A DNA stretch of 64,000 nucleotides from DATLGB01 sp964242305 (GTDB taxonomy: Bacteria > Actinomycetota > Thermoleophilia > Solirubrobacterales > Solirubrobacteraceae), in NCBI GenBank assembly GCA_964242305.1, contig CAXTBB010000018.1, positions 1 through 64,000 of the forward strand, written 5' to 3'. A program made the translations under genes and the position numbers. Each line of letters starts with the position of its first letter. Position 1 is the stretch's first letter. The notes under the pieces are model-generated. The model made no database searches and was not told where the DNA came from. It saw only the letters and a program-made list of their open reading frames with translations. Positions 1 to 7,507 of this stretch are shown piece after piece.

Positions 1-276
1 GAGGACGTCGGCCGCCACAACGCGATGGACAAGGTCATCGGGCGCGCGCTGGGGGACGGGCTCGTGCCGCTCGCCGGGCGGGTCCTGTGCGTCTCCGGCC
101 GGCTCTCCTTCGAGCTCGTCCAGAAGGCGTGCGTGGCCGGCGCGCCGATCCTCGTCGGCGTCGGCGCGCCCACCTCGCTCGCCGTCCGCCTCGCCGCCGA
201 TCGCGGCCTGACCTTGTGCGGCTTCGCCCGCGACGGGCGCGTCAACGTCTACACGCGCGAGGACCGGGTCCGGTGA
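1..276 (+). CDS. fdhD: FdhD, formate dehydrogenase accessory sulfurtransferase (C-terminal part)
   Basis: The frame is open from base 1, so the gene begins left of the window and 91 residues remain. They match the end of FdhD: EDVGRHNAMDKVIG, SGRLSFELVQKA, GAPTSLAV and the closing GFARDGRVNVYT. FdhD carries sulfur from an IscS-type desulfurase to the molybdenum cofactor of formate dehydrogenase in the cytoplasm (family knowledge). The next gene starts inside this stop codon, so both are probably on one transcript. A Mo/W formate dehydrogenase is expected elsewhere in the genome; it could take up formate from the histidine pathway at the right end of the window (inference). Confidence 0.93.
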   Translation, partial: EDVGRHNAMDKVIGRALGDGLVPLAGRVLCVSGRLSFELVQKACVAGAPILVGVGAPTSLAVRLAADRGLTLCGFARDGRVNVYTREDRVR

Positions 277-701
277 AGCGCGTCCTCGAACCGCGCGGCC
301 CGGCGGCGGCCTTCCTGCTCGCCGACGACGAGGTGGCGGCCGTTGGCGGCGGCAAGAAGGCGTTCCCGGTCCGGGTGACGGCCGGCGACGCGACGTTCTC
401 TGGTCGCCTCGCGCGCATGGGCGGGGAGAACCTGATCGGGCTCAGCCGCGCGGTCCGCGAGGCGAGCGGGCTGGAGATCGGCTCGGAGTACGAGATCACC
501 GTCGTCCTCGACGATGCGCCGCGCGAGGTCGACGTCCCCGCCGCGCTCGCCGACGCACTCCGCGACGCCGGCCTGCGCGAGGCCTTCGACGCGCTCTCCT
601 TCACCAACCGCAAGGAGATCGCGCGCTCGATCGCCGAGGCCAAGAAGCCCGAGACGCGCGACCGGCGCCTCGCGAAAGCGCTCGACGGGCTGCGCGGCTA
701 G
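273..701 (+). CDS. DUF1905 / YdeI-OmpD-associated family protein
   Basis: 142 residues from a GTG that overlaps the fdhD stop by four bases (GTGA). The N-terminal half (about 25-85: FPVRVTAGDATFSGRLARM, then GSEYEITVVLDDAPREVDVP) resembles the DUF1905 beta-barrel. The C-terminal half (about 90-142: FDALSFTNRKEIARSIAEAK, ending RRLAKALDGL) matches the helical YdeI/OmpD-associated motif, in which S-x-RKE...I..AK...R...I is typical. Such proteins are common in soil actinobacteria; no enzymatic function is established. The overlap implies translational coupling to fdhD, but a role in formate metabolism is not shown. A longer frame runs upstream inside fdhD and is a shadow. Confidence 0.8.
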   Translation: MKRVLEPRGPAAAFLLADDEVAAVGGGKKAFPVRVTAGDATFSGRLARMGGENLIGLSRAVREASGLEIGSEYEITVVLDDAPREVDVPAALADALRDAGLREAFDALSFTNRKEIARSIAEAKKPETRDRRLAKALDGLRG

Positions 702-704
702 CGC

Positions 705-1565
705 CTACTGGGAGCCGATCGGGCCGAGGTCGGGCTCGAGCCCGTGGAGCGCGAAGGCGCCGAAGCGGTTGAAGCGGTCGTGCTCGGGACCGTGGAAGTC
801 CGATGAGCCGGTGCTGAGCAGGCCGAGCCGCGTGCAGGTCTCGTGGAGCAGCCGCGTCTGCTCGGCGTCGTGCGTGGCGTAGAAGACCTCGACCCCGTCG
901 AGCCCGTGCTCGGCGAAGGACTCGATGGTGGCGACGACCTCCTGCGGATCGTCGAGGTCCCAGAAGGGGTGCGCCCACACCGCCACGCCGCCGGCCGCGT
1001 GGATGACGTCGATGGCGTCGTAGACGGTCGGGCGCGTGCGCTGCACGAAGGCCTTCGCACCCGGCACGATGTACGCCGGGAAGAAGGTGTTCTTGGTCGT
1101 CGTGCCCTCGCGCTGCAGGCGCTCCTGGTTGTCGGGATGCTCGAGGACGGCGTCGGCGATGTGCGGGCGCCCGATCGGCCGGCCCGCCGCCTTGCGCTCC
1201 TCCAGGACGGTGCGGTCGACGGTGAAGCCGAGCGCCTCGAGGCGGTCGGCGATCGCCTCGACGCGGGCCTGCCGGTCGGCGCGGTAGTCGTCCAGCGCGG
1301 CGCGCAGGTCGGCGTTCTCGACGTCGAGCTCGTACCCGCACACGTGCAGGTCCGCGTGGCGGCCCTCGACGGCGGAGATCTCCGCGGCGTTCGAGAAGCG
1401 CATCCCCAGCTCCGTCGCGCGGGCGCGCGCCTCGTCGACCCCCTCGATCGTGTCGTGATCGGTCAGCGCGACCAGCTCCATCCCGTCGGCCTTCGCCCGC
1501 TCCATCACGTCCGCGGGCGCGAGCACGCCGTCCGAGTAGCTCGAGTGGCACTGGAGGTCGAACAC
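705..1565 (-). CDS. PHP-domain phosphoesterase (RNase AM / nucleoside 3',5'-bisphosphate phosphatase type)
   Basis: 286 residues. Metal-binding PHP motifs are all visible: HSSYSDG (7-13), TDHDT (35-39), an E/H pair near AAEISAVEGRHADLH, WAHPFWD in the middle and GSSDFHGP near residue 255. This arrangement, with an inserted helical segment at about 95-165, is that of the YciV/RnaAM family, which removes 3'-phosphate from nucleoside 3',5'-bisphosphates and degrades short 5'-phosphorylated RNA (family knowledge). Length agrees with the family (about 280-290). It converges on the upstream DUF1905 gene with a 3-bp gap. Substrate is assigned only by family. Confidence 0.85.
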   Translation of the reverse strand: MFDLQCHSSYSDGVLAPADVMERAKADGMELVALTDHDTIEGVDEARARATELGMRFSNAAEISAVEGRHADLHVCGYELDVENADLRAALDDYRADRQARVEAIADRLEALGFTVDRTVLEERKAAGRPIGRPHIADAVLEHPDNQERLQREGTTTKNTFFPAYIVPGAKAFVQRTRPTVYDAIDVIHAAGGVAVWAHPFWDLDDPQEVVATIESFAEHGLDGVEVFYATHDAEQTRLLHETCTRLGLLSTGSSDFHGPEHDRFNRFGAFALHGLEPDLGPIGSQ

Positions 1566-1589
1566 GGCCGGGACGCTAGCTTGCCGCCC

Positions 1590-1874
1590 GTGCGGGTCGC
1601 TGCCCTCGGGGTCGTCGTGCTGGTGGTCGGCTCGCTGGGTCCGTGGGCGCAGGCGGCGAATCGCGACGGACTGCTCACGCTGGGCTTGTCCGCCCTCGCC
1701 GCCGCCGGTCTGTGGCGGCGTCTACGGGTCGTCGTGGTGGCGTGCGCGACCCTCGCGCTCACCGTCGTCCTCTACGACCTGCTCGCGCTCGACGGTGCCG
1801 CCCGCTGGGGTCTGTGGCTCGGTCTGGCCGGCGCCCTCACGCTGGCCGTGGGGGTGACGATCGTCCGCCGGTGA
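1590..1874 (+). CDS. small multi-pass membrane protein
   Basis: 94 residues from GTG 1590 (a TTG at 1581 is an alternative). The sequence is almost wholly hydrophobic: a first segment VAALGVVVLVVGSLGPWA, then two or three further segments ending LGLAGALTLAVGVTIV and a short basic tail IVRR. I see no enzymatic motif. It is divergent from the PHP gene with only 24 bp between starts, so promoters would overlap. No function is recognised. The same frame continues upstream as a long shadow of the PHP gene, which makes the exact start uncertain. Confidence 0.55.
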   Translation: MRVAALGVVVLVVGSLGPWAQAANRDGLLTLGLSALAAAGLWRRLRVVVVACATLALTVVLYDLLALDGAARWGLWLGLAGALTLAVGVTIVRR

Positions 1875-1942
1875 TTGTCGATTCGGTTCGTCGGGCAGGC
1901 CTTCGTCAGGGAAGCGTCACGGACAAACGGAGGGAAACCAAC

Positions 1943-2173
1943 GTGAGCACCATCGCTGTCGTCCTGATCGCCATCGCTGCGCTGGCGGTGCTGGCCGCGG
2001 TCTACGTGGCGGTGCTGTCACCCAAGCGCGGCCGCGACGACCACGAGCCCGAGCACACCCCGAAGAACATCGATCGCGCCGGCCCGGACGAGGAGACCAC
2101 GCGGCCGAACCGTCCCGCCAGCGTCGCCGACCGCGACGGCGAGCGCCGCCCCGCTCCCGCTCAGCGCTGGTAG
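1943..2173 (+). CDS. small single-pass membrane protein with charged tail
   Basis: 76 residues from GTG 1943. A good ribosome binding site (GGAGGGA, ending about 8 bases upstream) decides the start. Residues 4-26 (IAVVLIAIAALAVLAAVYVAVL) form one membrane segment; the remaining 48 residues are hydrophilic and rich in D, E, R and P (for example PKRGRDDHEPEHTPKNIDRA). Topology is probably N-out/C-in by the positive-inside rule, because KRGR follows the helix. The tail is likely disordered. Family not recognised; the RBS and clear signal-anchor structure support a real gene. Confidence 0.6.
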   Translation: MSTIAVVLIAIAALAVLAAVYVAVLSPKRGRDDHEPEHTPKNIDRAGPDEETTRPNRPASVADRDGERRPAPAQRW

Positions 2174-2180
2174 CCAGCGC

Positions 2181-2543
2181 TCAGTCCGGCGTGAGGCCGC
2201 GCGTGTCCCACCACTCGGCCCCGTAGTCGATGGTGAGCTCGTCGCCGGCCTTCACCGGACGGGTGGCTACGAACGCGATCCAGCCCTCCTCGTCCTCCAC
2301 GTACTCCGCGTTGGGCTCCGAGGAGTGGTTGTAGAGCATGCCGTAACCGAGCATCAGGATCACGTTCGCCTCGTTGGTGCCCGACCGGAACACGTAGTCA
2401 CCCAGCAGCCCACTCACGTCGCCGTCGGCGACCTCGAGCGTCGGGCACAGCTCGAGCGTCTCCCCGACGTCCACCGCCCGGGCGGCGAACACCCCGCGCC
2501 CGAGCCGCCCCTCGCCCACTCGCACCGCCGGCCGCTCGCTCAT
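2181..2543 (-). CDS. SET-domain protein (small lysine methyltransferase-like)
   Basis: 120 residues, about the size of a bare SET core. Motifs in order: GRLGRGVFAARAVDVGE (12-28), YVFRSGTNEANVILMLGYG, LYNHSSEPNAEY (about 70-81, corresponding to the NHS..PN cofactor motif), and GDELTIDYGAEWW near the end (the GEELxxDYG tyrosine motif). SET proteins transfer methyl from S-adenosylmethionine to lysine; in bacteria the protein target is rarely known. There is no post-SET cysteine cluster. It lies divergent to tRNA-Thr with 34 bp between. Confidence 0.85.
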   Translation of the reverse strand: MSERPAVRVGEGRLGRGVFAARAVDVGETLELCPTLEVADGDVSGLLGDYVFRSGTNEANVILMLGYGMLYNHSSEPNAEYVEDEEGWIAFVATRPVKAGDELTIDYGAEWWDTRGLTPD

Positions 2544-2577
2544 CGCGAGCAGCCTACGTTCTAGACTTCGCGCCCTC

Positions 2578-2650
2578 GCCGACGTAGCTCAGCTGGTAGA
2601 GCACTTCACTCGTAATGAAGGGGTCAGCGGTTCGAATCCGCTCGTCGGCT
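2578..2650 (+). tRNA. tRNA-Thr (anticodon CGT)
   Basis: A full cloverleaf can be drawn: acceptor GCCGACG / CGTCGGC with discriminator T, D-arm GCTC...GAGC, anticodon stem CTTCA / TGAAG with loop CTCGTAA (anticodon CGT), 5-base variable loop and T-arm AGCGG TTCGAAT CCGCT. No CCA is encoded. The 3' half (from 2616) is repeated at 8478-8516 and 9826-9862, marking this gene as the integration site of the element to its right; the tRNA itself remains intact. Confidence 0.95.
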
Positions 2651-2652
2651 TG
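2616..2652 (+). repeat. att site copy 1 (within tRNA-Thr 3' end)
   Basis: Covers the 3' strand of the anticodon stem, variable loop, T-arm and acceptor 3' strand, plus two bases. It is identical over 37 bp to 9826-9862, and over its last 30 tRNA bases (2621-2650) to 8487-8516. Confidence 0.85.
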
Positions 2653-2714
2653 TTGAAGTAGCGCGGAATCCCAGGGTTCCGGGGAATCTGCACCGCCGCT
2701 GCGAGTCTCGCTAG

Positions 2715-3025
2715 CTACTCGGAGTTGTCCGGGGTGGGCGGCATCCAGCCCGTGGCCTGCGCGAGCAGTAGCCCCGTGAGGATGCCCTGAACGTGTGCGC
2801 GGACCTCCCGCGGCGGAAGCGCTGTGGGATTGCCAATCCCGGTGTCCATTGACACGACCGCGACCGCTAAGTCCCATTCCCTCTTGTCCTGCCCTCCCCG
2901 CAGTCCAACGGACTGGCAGAAGGCGTCCATGTCGGGCGTTGACCCTTGTGCGGCTTGCAGGAAGTCGCGATCTTGTCCACCACGGCATCGAATGCCTCAT
3001 CCGGAATGTCTGGAAGGTCGGCCAC
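2715..3025 (-). pseudogene. frameshifted element gene, unknown family
   Basis: Read from GTG 3025, the frame gives VADLPDIPDEAFDAVVDKI and then loses sense. One frame away, coding resumes as DFLQAAQGSTPDMDAFCQ and runs to PTPDNSE with a stop at 2715. Adding one base near 2967 (ATCGCGAC to ATCCGCGAC) would join the parts into one protein of about 103 residues. The C-terminal part (from ATG 2930, 71 codons) could still be expressed. No family is recognised. It follows the zinc-finger gene remnant on the same strand by about 15 bp and is the element gene closest to the tRNA. Confidence 0.5.
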
Positions 3026-3039
3026 GACGCGCAGGCTAT

Positions 3040-3892
3040 TTACGCCGACGCCATCCGCTCGTGCACCTTGCAGAACACGCCGCCGTCGCCGCGTGCGGGC
3101 TTGTCGCAGGTCGGACACGTCCCGACCTTCCGCCCCAATTGAGTACAAGGTGGGCACGCTGCTCGCTTCTCGCGGGCAGGACGGCCGCAGCCCCACCGGC
3201 ACAGGCCATCATCACGGCGCTGGTACTTGTGGGAATCGCGACGATGGTTGATGCAGCGCCCGTTCTCGCACGCGCGGCTGATGCAACCATCCACGCGGCA
3301 GGGATTGGCGGCCTTGTCCTGCCGCTTCGGCCTCGGCGTGCTTGCGCCTGGGCGACGAAGCTCAGCACGCACATCCTCAAGCAGCCGCTCGGCCGCTGGT
3401 TGTCGGCCTGCGCAGGAGTGACTTCCTCGGGCTCGGAGGCGGCAGCCGGTGCGGCCTCGGCGTCGTGGTCGTCCTCGACACGCAGACGTGGCACGCGCCA
3501 GCGGAGCGAATCAAGCTGCTCACGCACGGCGTTGCGGCGAGCTTCGGCTGTGCTCCTGAGCGTGAACGCCTTCAGGTGCTCAAGATCAGCGTCCGGCCAA
3601 GCCTCGTTCGGGCGTTAGGAGCGCCAAGTACCAGACCTCGGCGGCTTCGTCGGCCGTCGTGAGATCGCGCTCGGCGTCCTGGAGGTCGATGACGGTGCGG
3701 TCTAGCTGGTTCCGGCGCTGCCAGTAGTCCTCGAAGGGGACAGGCGTCTGGATCATGTCCGCCAGCGCTCTAGCGTAGCGCGAGCCACGCGCAGATTGGC
3801 CTCCGCTACCTCAAGGGCTCGGGCATGCGGATGACGGCAGGCTCGCAAGCGCGCTCACGGTCGAGATCGCGTAGGTAGGCCTCGGAGGTCAT
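3040..3892 (-). pseudogene. cysteine-rich zinc-binding element protein, broken by several frameshifts
   Basis: Pieces in different frames read as one protein: MTSEAYLRDLDRERA (start 3892), EVAEANLRVARATLERW, MIQTPVPFEDYWQRRNQLDR (own ATG at 3756), DADLEHLKAFTLRSTAEARR, SLRWRVPRLRVEDDHD and a last piece from about 3395 to 3040. That last piece (ATG 3372, 110 codons) is intact and has repeated Cys pairs: CRVDGC, CENGRCINH, CRWGCG, CPPC, CPTC and CKVH, suggesting three or four zinc-binding units. The front part is helical. At least four single-base shifts are needed to join the pieces, so this is decay or sequencing error. The zinc-finger end may still be a small protein. Function unknown; DNA binding is a guess. 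Confidence 0.5.
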
Positions 3893-3943
3893 AGCCGCCC
3901 CCGGTTCCCTCTCAGAGCTTCGTCCTGGGCGTCAATACGCCCG

Positions 3944-4621
3944 GTGGCGTGCCAGAGGCTCCAGAGCGAGTCCTTCGTAGAGGCTCAAGAGGACGTGTGT
4001 CGCGCATGGGCAGTCGAGAACGGTCACGAGATCGTCGCCGTGCATCGTGACGAAGCTCTCAGCGGTCGCCTACCGGTAGAGCAGCGCCCCGGCCTGTTGG
4101 CTGCGCTCATGTCGCTGGAGGAGGGCGCAGCCGATGGCGTTGTCGTCCATCGCGTTGACCGCCTGGCGCGCGAACTCCACGTGCAGGAGGCAGCGCTAGC
4201 GCAGGCCTGGGCCGTGGGCGATCACGTCGAGATGTTCGAAGCGGTTGAAGGCAAGATCAAGCGCGACGATCCCGACGACCCGCACCGTACGTTTCTCCGT
4301 CAAGTGCTTGGCGCGGCTGCCCAGCTTGGACGCGGGCTGGTAGCCGCTCGGCTGCAAGGTGGTCGCCGTCGCAAGGCTGCCCAGGGTGGCTGGGTCGGAG
4401 GGCACCGTCTGCGCCGCCGCTACGGATACGAGGTCATCGATTCCGCTTACGTCCCGGTGGAGTCAGAGCAAACCGTCATCTCACGCATGCGCGAGCTTCG
4501 CGAGGAGGGCAAGACCTACCGTGACGTTGCCGCCGCCCTCGACGGCGACGGGGTGGCCTCGCCCGGTGGCGGTACCTGGGGCTTCAGCGCCGTGCGGAAG
4601 ATTCTCGCTCGCGAGACCTAG
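3944..4621 (+). CDS. serine recombinase (resolvase/invertase family), 5' end degenerate, probably inactive
   Basis: 225 residues from GTG 3944. The resolvase domain is recognised by SFVEAQEDVCRAWAVENGH, DEALSGRLPVEQRPGLLAAL and VVHRVDRLARELHVQE (the xDRLxR region with a catalytic arginine). The C-terminal recombinase region has YGYEVIDSAYVPVESEQTV, ISRMRELREEGKTYRDVAAA and GGGTWGFSAVRKILARE. The usual N-terminal motif Y-x-R-V-S with the nucleophilic serine is not intact: QYAR is one frame away (3931-3942) and joins VACQRLQ only through a one-base shift, with alanine at the serine position. The protein is therefore probably not catalytic. It converges on the repeat-protein gene, sharing the four bases CTAG. 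Confidence 0.75.
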   Translation: MACQRLQSESFVEAQEDVCRAWAVENGHEIVAVHRDEALSGRLPVEQRPGLLAALMSLEEGAADGVVVHRVDRLARELHVQEAALAQAWAVGDHVEMFEAVEGKIKRDDPDDPHRTFLRQVLGAAAQLGRGLVAARLQGGRRRKAAQGGWVGGHRLRRRYGYEVIDSAYVPVESEQTVISRMRELREEGKTYRDVAAALDGDGVASPGGGTWGFSAVRKILARET

Positions 4622-5661
4622 TCCAGAGGGCTCGGCGGATTCGCCAGCAGGTCCAGCAGCGTGGACAACATGTGATGTAGCTCCGATGGCTTGAAGGTCA
4701 TTAGCAGCGCCATGTAGATCGTCAGCAGCAGCATCGCCCATTCCATAGGCCCATAACGGCGCTTTCCGGCCTCTCTGAAGGCCTCAGCAGCTTCGCGAGT
4801 CTCGTGAGTCGCCTGGACCATTCCCTTGACGATCTCGTGGAGGACGCCATCGACGCCTGCGGCCTGCGCAGTGGCGTCGATCTCTGCGCGGCGCTCGGGC
4901 TCCGCCTCGACGTACTGCCTCTGCACTCGTGCGGCGACGGGCGCGAGATCACGAGCAACCTGCACGGAGGTAAGCGGTCGCCGAAAGAGAGCCCCCGCGA
5001 GCACGTTGGGTCGGCTGATCGCAGCCGCTAGCGCATTAGGCCGATTCAGCACAGCGGCAAGACTGTTCGGCCGGTTGATCGCAGCGGCCAAGCTCGCAGG
5101 CCGGTTGATCGCAGCCGCTAGCGCATTAGGCCGGTTGGTCGCGCCGTACGTCTTACCGAAGCGGTTGGCCTCAAGCGCCCCGTACAAACCGCCTGGCCGG
5201 TTGATCGCCCCGCACAAACCGCCTGGCCGATTGATCCCAGCCGCCACATTGCCCAATCGGTTGAGCGCACCGAGTGAGGAGGGCTTGATCTGCGACGCCC
5301 CAAGGACAGAATCCTTCTGACTGAGCGCCGGAATGGAGGGTCCTTGCGTAAAGCGGCGGATGGTCTTCGCGAGCGCCTGCGGTTCAGGCACCTTGGCCAT
5401 CTCAGGCCGGAGCTTGGCGGCGATTTCCTCGGCGCTTCTGGAGTCGTCTACGGCTATCTCATCGCGGACCACAGACTCAGCATGAATGCGCCACTGGTCC
5501 GCCGACCAGCCCTTGCGATCCATCTGCTCCAGCAGTCGGACCGCCTCGTAAGCAGCACCCGGATACTCGCCCGCTTCCCAGCGCGCATCGCGCGCGTCAC
5601 GCTCGGCCAGAATCTCGCGAATCCGGTTGCCGGGTCCGTCGTCTTGAGCATCATCTGTCAC
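4618..5661 (-). CDS. unknown protein with about eleven 10-residue (L-A-A-A-I-N-R-P) repeats and C-terminal membrane segment
   Basis: 347 residues, intact. Residues 1-117 are charged and helical (RIREILAERDARDARWEAGE; AEEIAAKLRPEMAKVPEP). Residues 118-230 are tandem units of ten: NVAAGINRPG, GLCGAINRPG, TYGATNRPNA, then LAAAINRPAS, LAAAINRPNS, LAAVLNRPNA, LAAAISRPNV. The unit can also be read as two linked pentapeptides, NALAA and AINRP, which recalls but does not match pentapeptide-repeat proteins. Residues 231-305 are helical (AEPERRAEIDATAQAAG), followed by one membrane segment at about 307-323 (WAMLLLTIYMALLMTF) and a short tail. Family not recognised. Its good preservation among broken neighbours suggests selection or recent arrival. 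Confidence 0.8.
   Translation of the reverse strand: MTDDAQDDGPGNRIREILAERDARDARWEAGEYPGAAYEAVRLLEQMDRKGWSADQWRIHAESVVRDEIAVDDSRSAEEIAAKLRPEMAKVPEPQALAKTIRRFTQGPSIPALSQKDSVLGASQIKPSSLGALNRLGNVAAGINRPGGLCGAINRPGGLYGALEANRFGKTYGATNRPNALAAAINRPASLAAAINRPNSLAAVLNRPNALAAAISRPNVLAGALFRRPLTSVQVARDLAPVAARVQRQYVEAEPERRAEIDATAQAAGVDGVLHEIVKGMVQATHETREAAEAFREAGKRRYGPMEWAMLLLTIYMALLMTFKPSELHHMLSTLLDLLANPPSPLD
4972..5310 (-). repeat. in-frame 30-bp tandem repeats inside the repeat-protein gene
   Basis: These repeats encode residues 118-230 of the 4618-5661 protein. The period is 30 bp. Some units are nearly identical at DNA level: the stretch starting CTGATCGCAGCCGCTAGCGC at about 5018 recurs with one change (TTGATCGC...) at about 5108. 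Others are diverged. There are no unique spacers, so this is not a CRISPR array. Confidence 0.85.
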
Positions 5662-5865
5662 AAGAAACAGAGTAGGTCGGTAGCCGGATGAAATGCGACC
5701 CGAGGGACCCCAGGAGGCCTATCACCCCAGTCCGCGCCAGCGTCCCGTTTGTGGCCCTCGCAGCAGGTGTCCTGGGGTTACCTCTGTACCCGGTCAGAGT
5801 TCTTCCGTGGCCGGTTCTATGACAATGCTGGATTGCCAAGCCCTCGGCGGAGTCGAGTGAACGTT

Positions 5866-5883
5866 GCCTTTCGTTTGAAAGGC
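5866..5883 (-). terminator. hairpin downstream of the 5913-6587 gene, possible terminator
   Basis: GCCTTTC-GTTT-GAAAGGC forms a perfect 7-bp stem with a 4-base loop, 30 bp past the stop of the minus-strand gene at 5913. No T-run follows on the minus strand, so intrinsic termination would be weak. The remainder of 5662-5912 holds only a short improbable minus-strand frame (5651-5839). Confidence 0.35.
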
Positions 5884-5912
5884 GGAATGAGTTGGTGATG
5901 GCGTAGGCGTAG

Positions 5913-6587
5913 TCAGCACTCCTCCTCGGAGTCGTCCCACGGCCAGTTGGCTTGTATCTCGGCGGTCAGTTCCTCCAAGCCGACGACCGAGACCCCTCGC
6001 TTCTCTGCGATCATCACGGCAATGTCGCGGACCTCTCCCGCGAACATCGCAAGCGTCACATTGTCGATCTCAGCGCGGCGTTCCGGCAAGGTAACTAGCC
6101 GGGTTCCGTCATCCTCGGAGATGGCGAGAAAGGTGGTGATGTGTAGGGGGTCGGCGTGCGCGGAGTGGGAGAGGTTCCGCCACAGATCGAGAGGTTCGAG
6201 CCCCGCTGAAGCCTTCTGCGGGCGTTCTCCAATCCATTGGCGGGCCTTCTCGCCACTCTGATCCTTGATGACCTCCTGAGCGCGAGTGTGTAGCTCAAGA
6301 ATGATGCGCTTGAACGCCATTGCCTCCGGCGCATAGCCGCAAGCGATTGTAACTAGGGCCGCCCTCGCAACACGCGCGGAGTAGAGACCCATGTAAAGCA
6401 GCGCCACGGCCCGGCACCAGCGGCCGGATGGCGGGTCACTATCAGGCATCGGGATCGCCACGCCACCTATGACCCGAAGCATCATGTCGGTAGCTCGGTC
6501 AAGAACGTGGATGGCGGGTAGCTGCTCAGCCGCCGACCCCCGCAGAGCGCCCTCCGCCAGCGTGAATGATGTACGCCCCTCCATCAT
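5913..6587 (-). CDS. hypothetical protein of the element (predicted soluble, helical)
   Basis: 224 residues, intact, from ATG 6587 (ATGATGGAG; the second ATG is also possible). The central part is helical: LYMGLYSARVARAALVTIA, MAFKRIILELHTRAQEVIKD and a histidine cluster LSHSAHADPLH near 145-155. The end is acidic (WPWDDSEEEC). The pattern of a helical core with a Y/H-rich segment recalls DUF5677/HEPN-like proteins, but I cannot claim homology. No signal peptide or membrane helix. It lies upstream of the repeat protein on the same strand, separated by about 250 bp and a hairpin, so the two may be separate cargo units. Confidence 0.65.
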   Translation of the reverse strand: MMEGRTSFTLAEGALRGSAAEQLPAIHVLDRATDMMLRVIGGVAIPMPDSDPPSGRWCRAVALLYMGLYSARVARAALVTIACGYAPEAMAFKRIILELHTRAQEVIKDQSGEKARQWIGERPQKASAGLEPLDLWRNLSHSAHADPLHITTFLAISEDDGTRLVTLPERRAEIDNVTLAMFAGEVRDIAVMIAEKRGVSVVGLEELTAEIQANWPWDDSEEEC

Positions 6588-6892
6588 CTGAATGTACGTC
6601 GGCGTCCGGTCAGTATCCCGCCGCCCACTACGTCAGCGGAGGAGCCCAGGAAGGCGATGCACACAAGGCCCGACCACTACTTAGGTAGGCGACCGCCGGG
6701 ACACCCCGGCCCATATAGAACCAGTGCGCCTCCGACGATCTTGGGGTGCCTGGCCGGGCGAACCTAATGCCCTGAAAGCCAAGCTCCCGGCGCTTCACTT
6801 CCCCGACTGTTGATGGCCAATCACGTGCGACGTTGAAGGGCAACAGGGAACCGCTTCGACGGTTTCCGGTCTGCCATCACGTTGTTCTTGCA
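6588..6892. other. stretch without a supported gene
   Basis: Between two divergent element genes. A 71-codon minus-strand frame (6628-6843) exists, but it is Pro/Gly/Ser-rich, resembles nothing and has no convincing ribosome binding site. The stretch presumably holds the promoters of both neighbours; I see no clear -35/-10 pair. Confidence 0.4.
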
Positions 6893-7438
6893 ATGAGGAT
6901 TTACCGTGCTGCTCCAGCCGCTCTACTGCTGCTGTTCTCTAGCGTCGCGCATGCGCAGCGCACACCCCCAGATACGCAGGCCCTTCACTGTAAGCACCAC
7001 CGAGTCGCGTTCTCCAGCGCGGCGCTTGGCGATAAGTGCTACCGGCCAGCGCGTATCAGCTTGGCCCAACCAGCGACCGCTTCGGATTCGCTGGTTTTCA
7101 CATTCAAATCGCCATTCAAGCTGAAGAAAGGGCGCACATGGCAGTTGCTGCTCCGTGAGCTTGACGCATCGGCCGACTGCGAGAGCGGACCCTACGGGAC
7201 TTCGCATAGCTCGAAGCGCAAGGGCGCGAAGCAGATCGTCACCATCAAGCACGACCCGCAACAGAACCGACCGTGGTGTAGCGTCTACAAGGTCGATATG
7301 GAGGTTCGCGACCCCAACGGTGGCGGCGAGGCTGGCGGAGTCATGCTCCGCCAACGCGCTGCGCACGGCAAGTTCAATTACACGTACTATCGCAACTTCT
7401 TGGTTCGACCCCTCGACGGCAGCAACTACGCCCTATAG
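6893..7438 (+). CDS. secreted hypothetical protein
   Basis: 181 residues from ATG 6893 (a TTG at 6833 in the same frame would place residues ahead of the signal peptide and is less likely). Residues 1-21 form a signal peptide: basic MRIYR, hydrophobic AAPAALLLLFSSV, cleavage after AHA. The mature part has cysteines at about 32, 47, 98 and 129 that could pair, and beta-type segments such as DSLVFTFKSPFKLKKG. It ends VRPLDGSNYAL. No family recognised. It faces away from the other intact element genes and lies directly upstream of the repeat cluster and integrase remnant. Codon use is less GC-biased than in the flanking chromosome. Confidence 0.65.
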   Translation: MRIYRAAPAALLLLFSSVAHAQRTPPDTQALHCKHHRVAFSSAALGDKCYRPARISLAQPATASDSLVFTFKSPFKLKKGRTWQLLLRELDASADCESGPYGTSHSSKRKGAKQIVTIKHDPQQNRPWCSVYKVDMEVRDPNGGGEAGGVMLRQRAAHGKFNYTYYRNFLVRPLDGSNYAL

Positions 7439-7507
7439 CCCGAAGGGTGCGGTCCTCGGTCGGGCCGGATGGGTTGTCCGCCACCGTCTAAAACCAAGTT
7501 GGCGGGG

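Noticed and set aside
4972..5310. Regular 30-bp repeats that could suggest a CRISPR array
   Set aside because: Repeats are contiguous, in frame, without spacers, and encode the 10-residue units of an open reading frame; no cas gene nearby.
6628..6843. 71-codon minus-strand frame
   Set aside because: No ribosome binding site, no recognisable pattern and low-quality composition.
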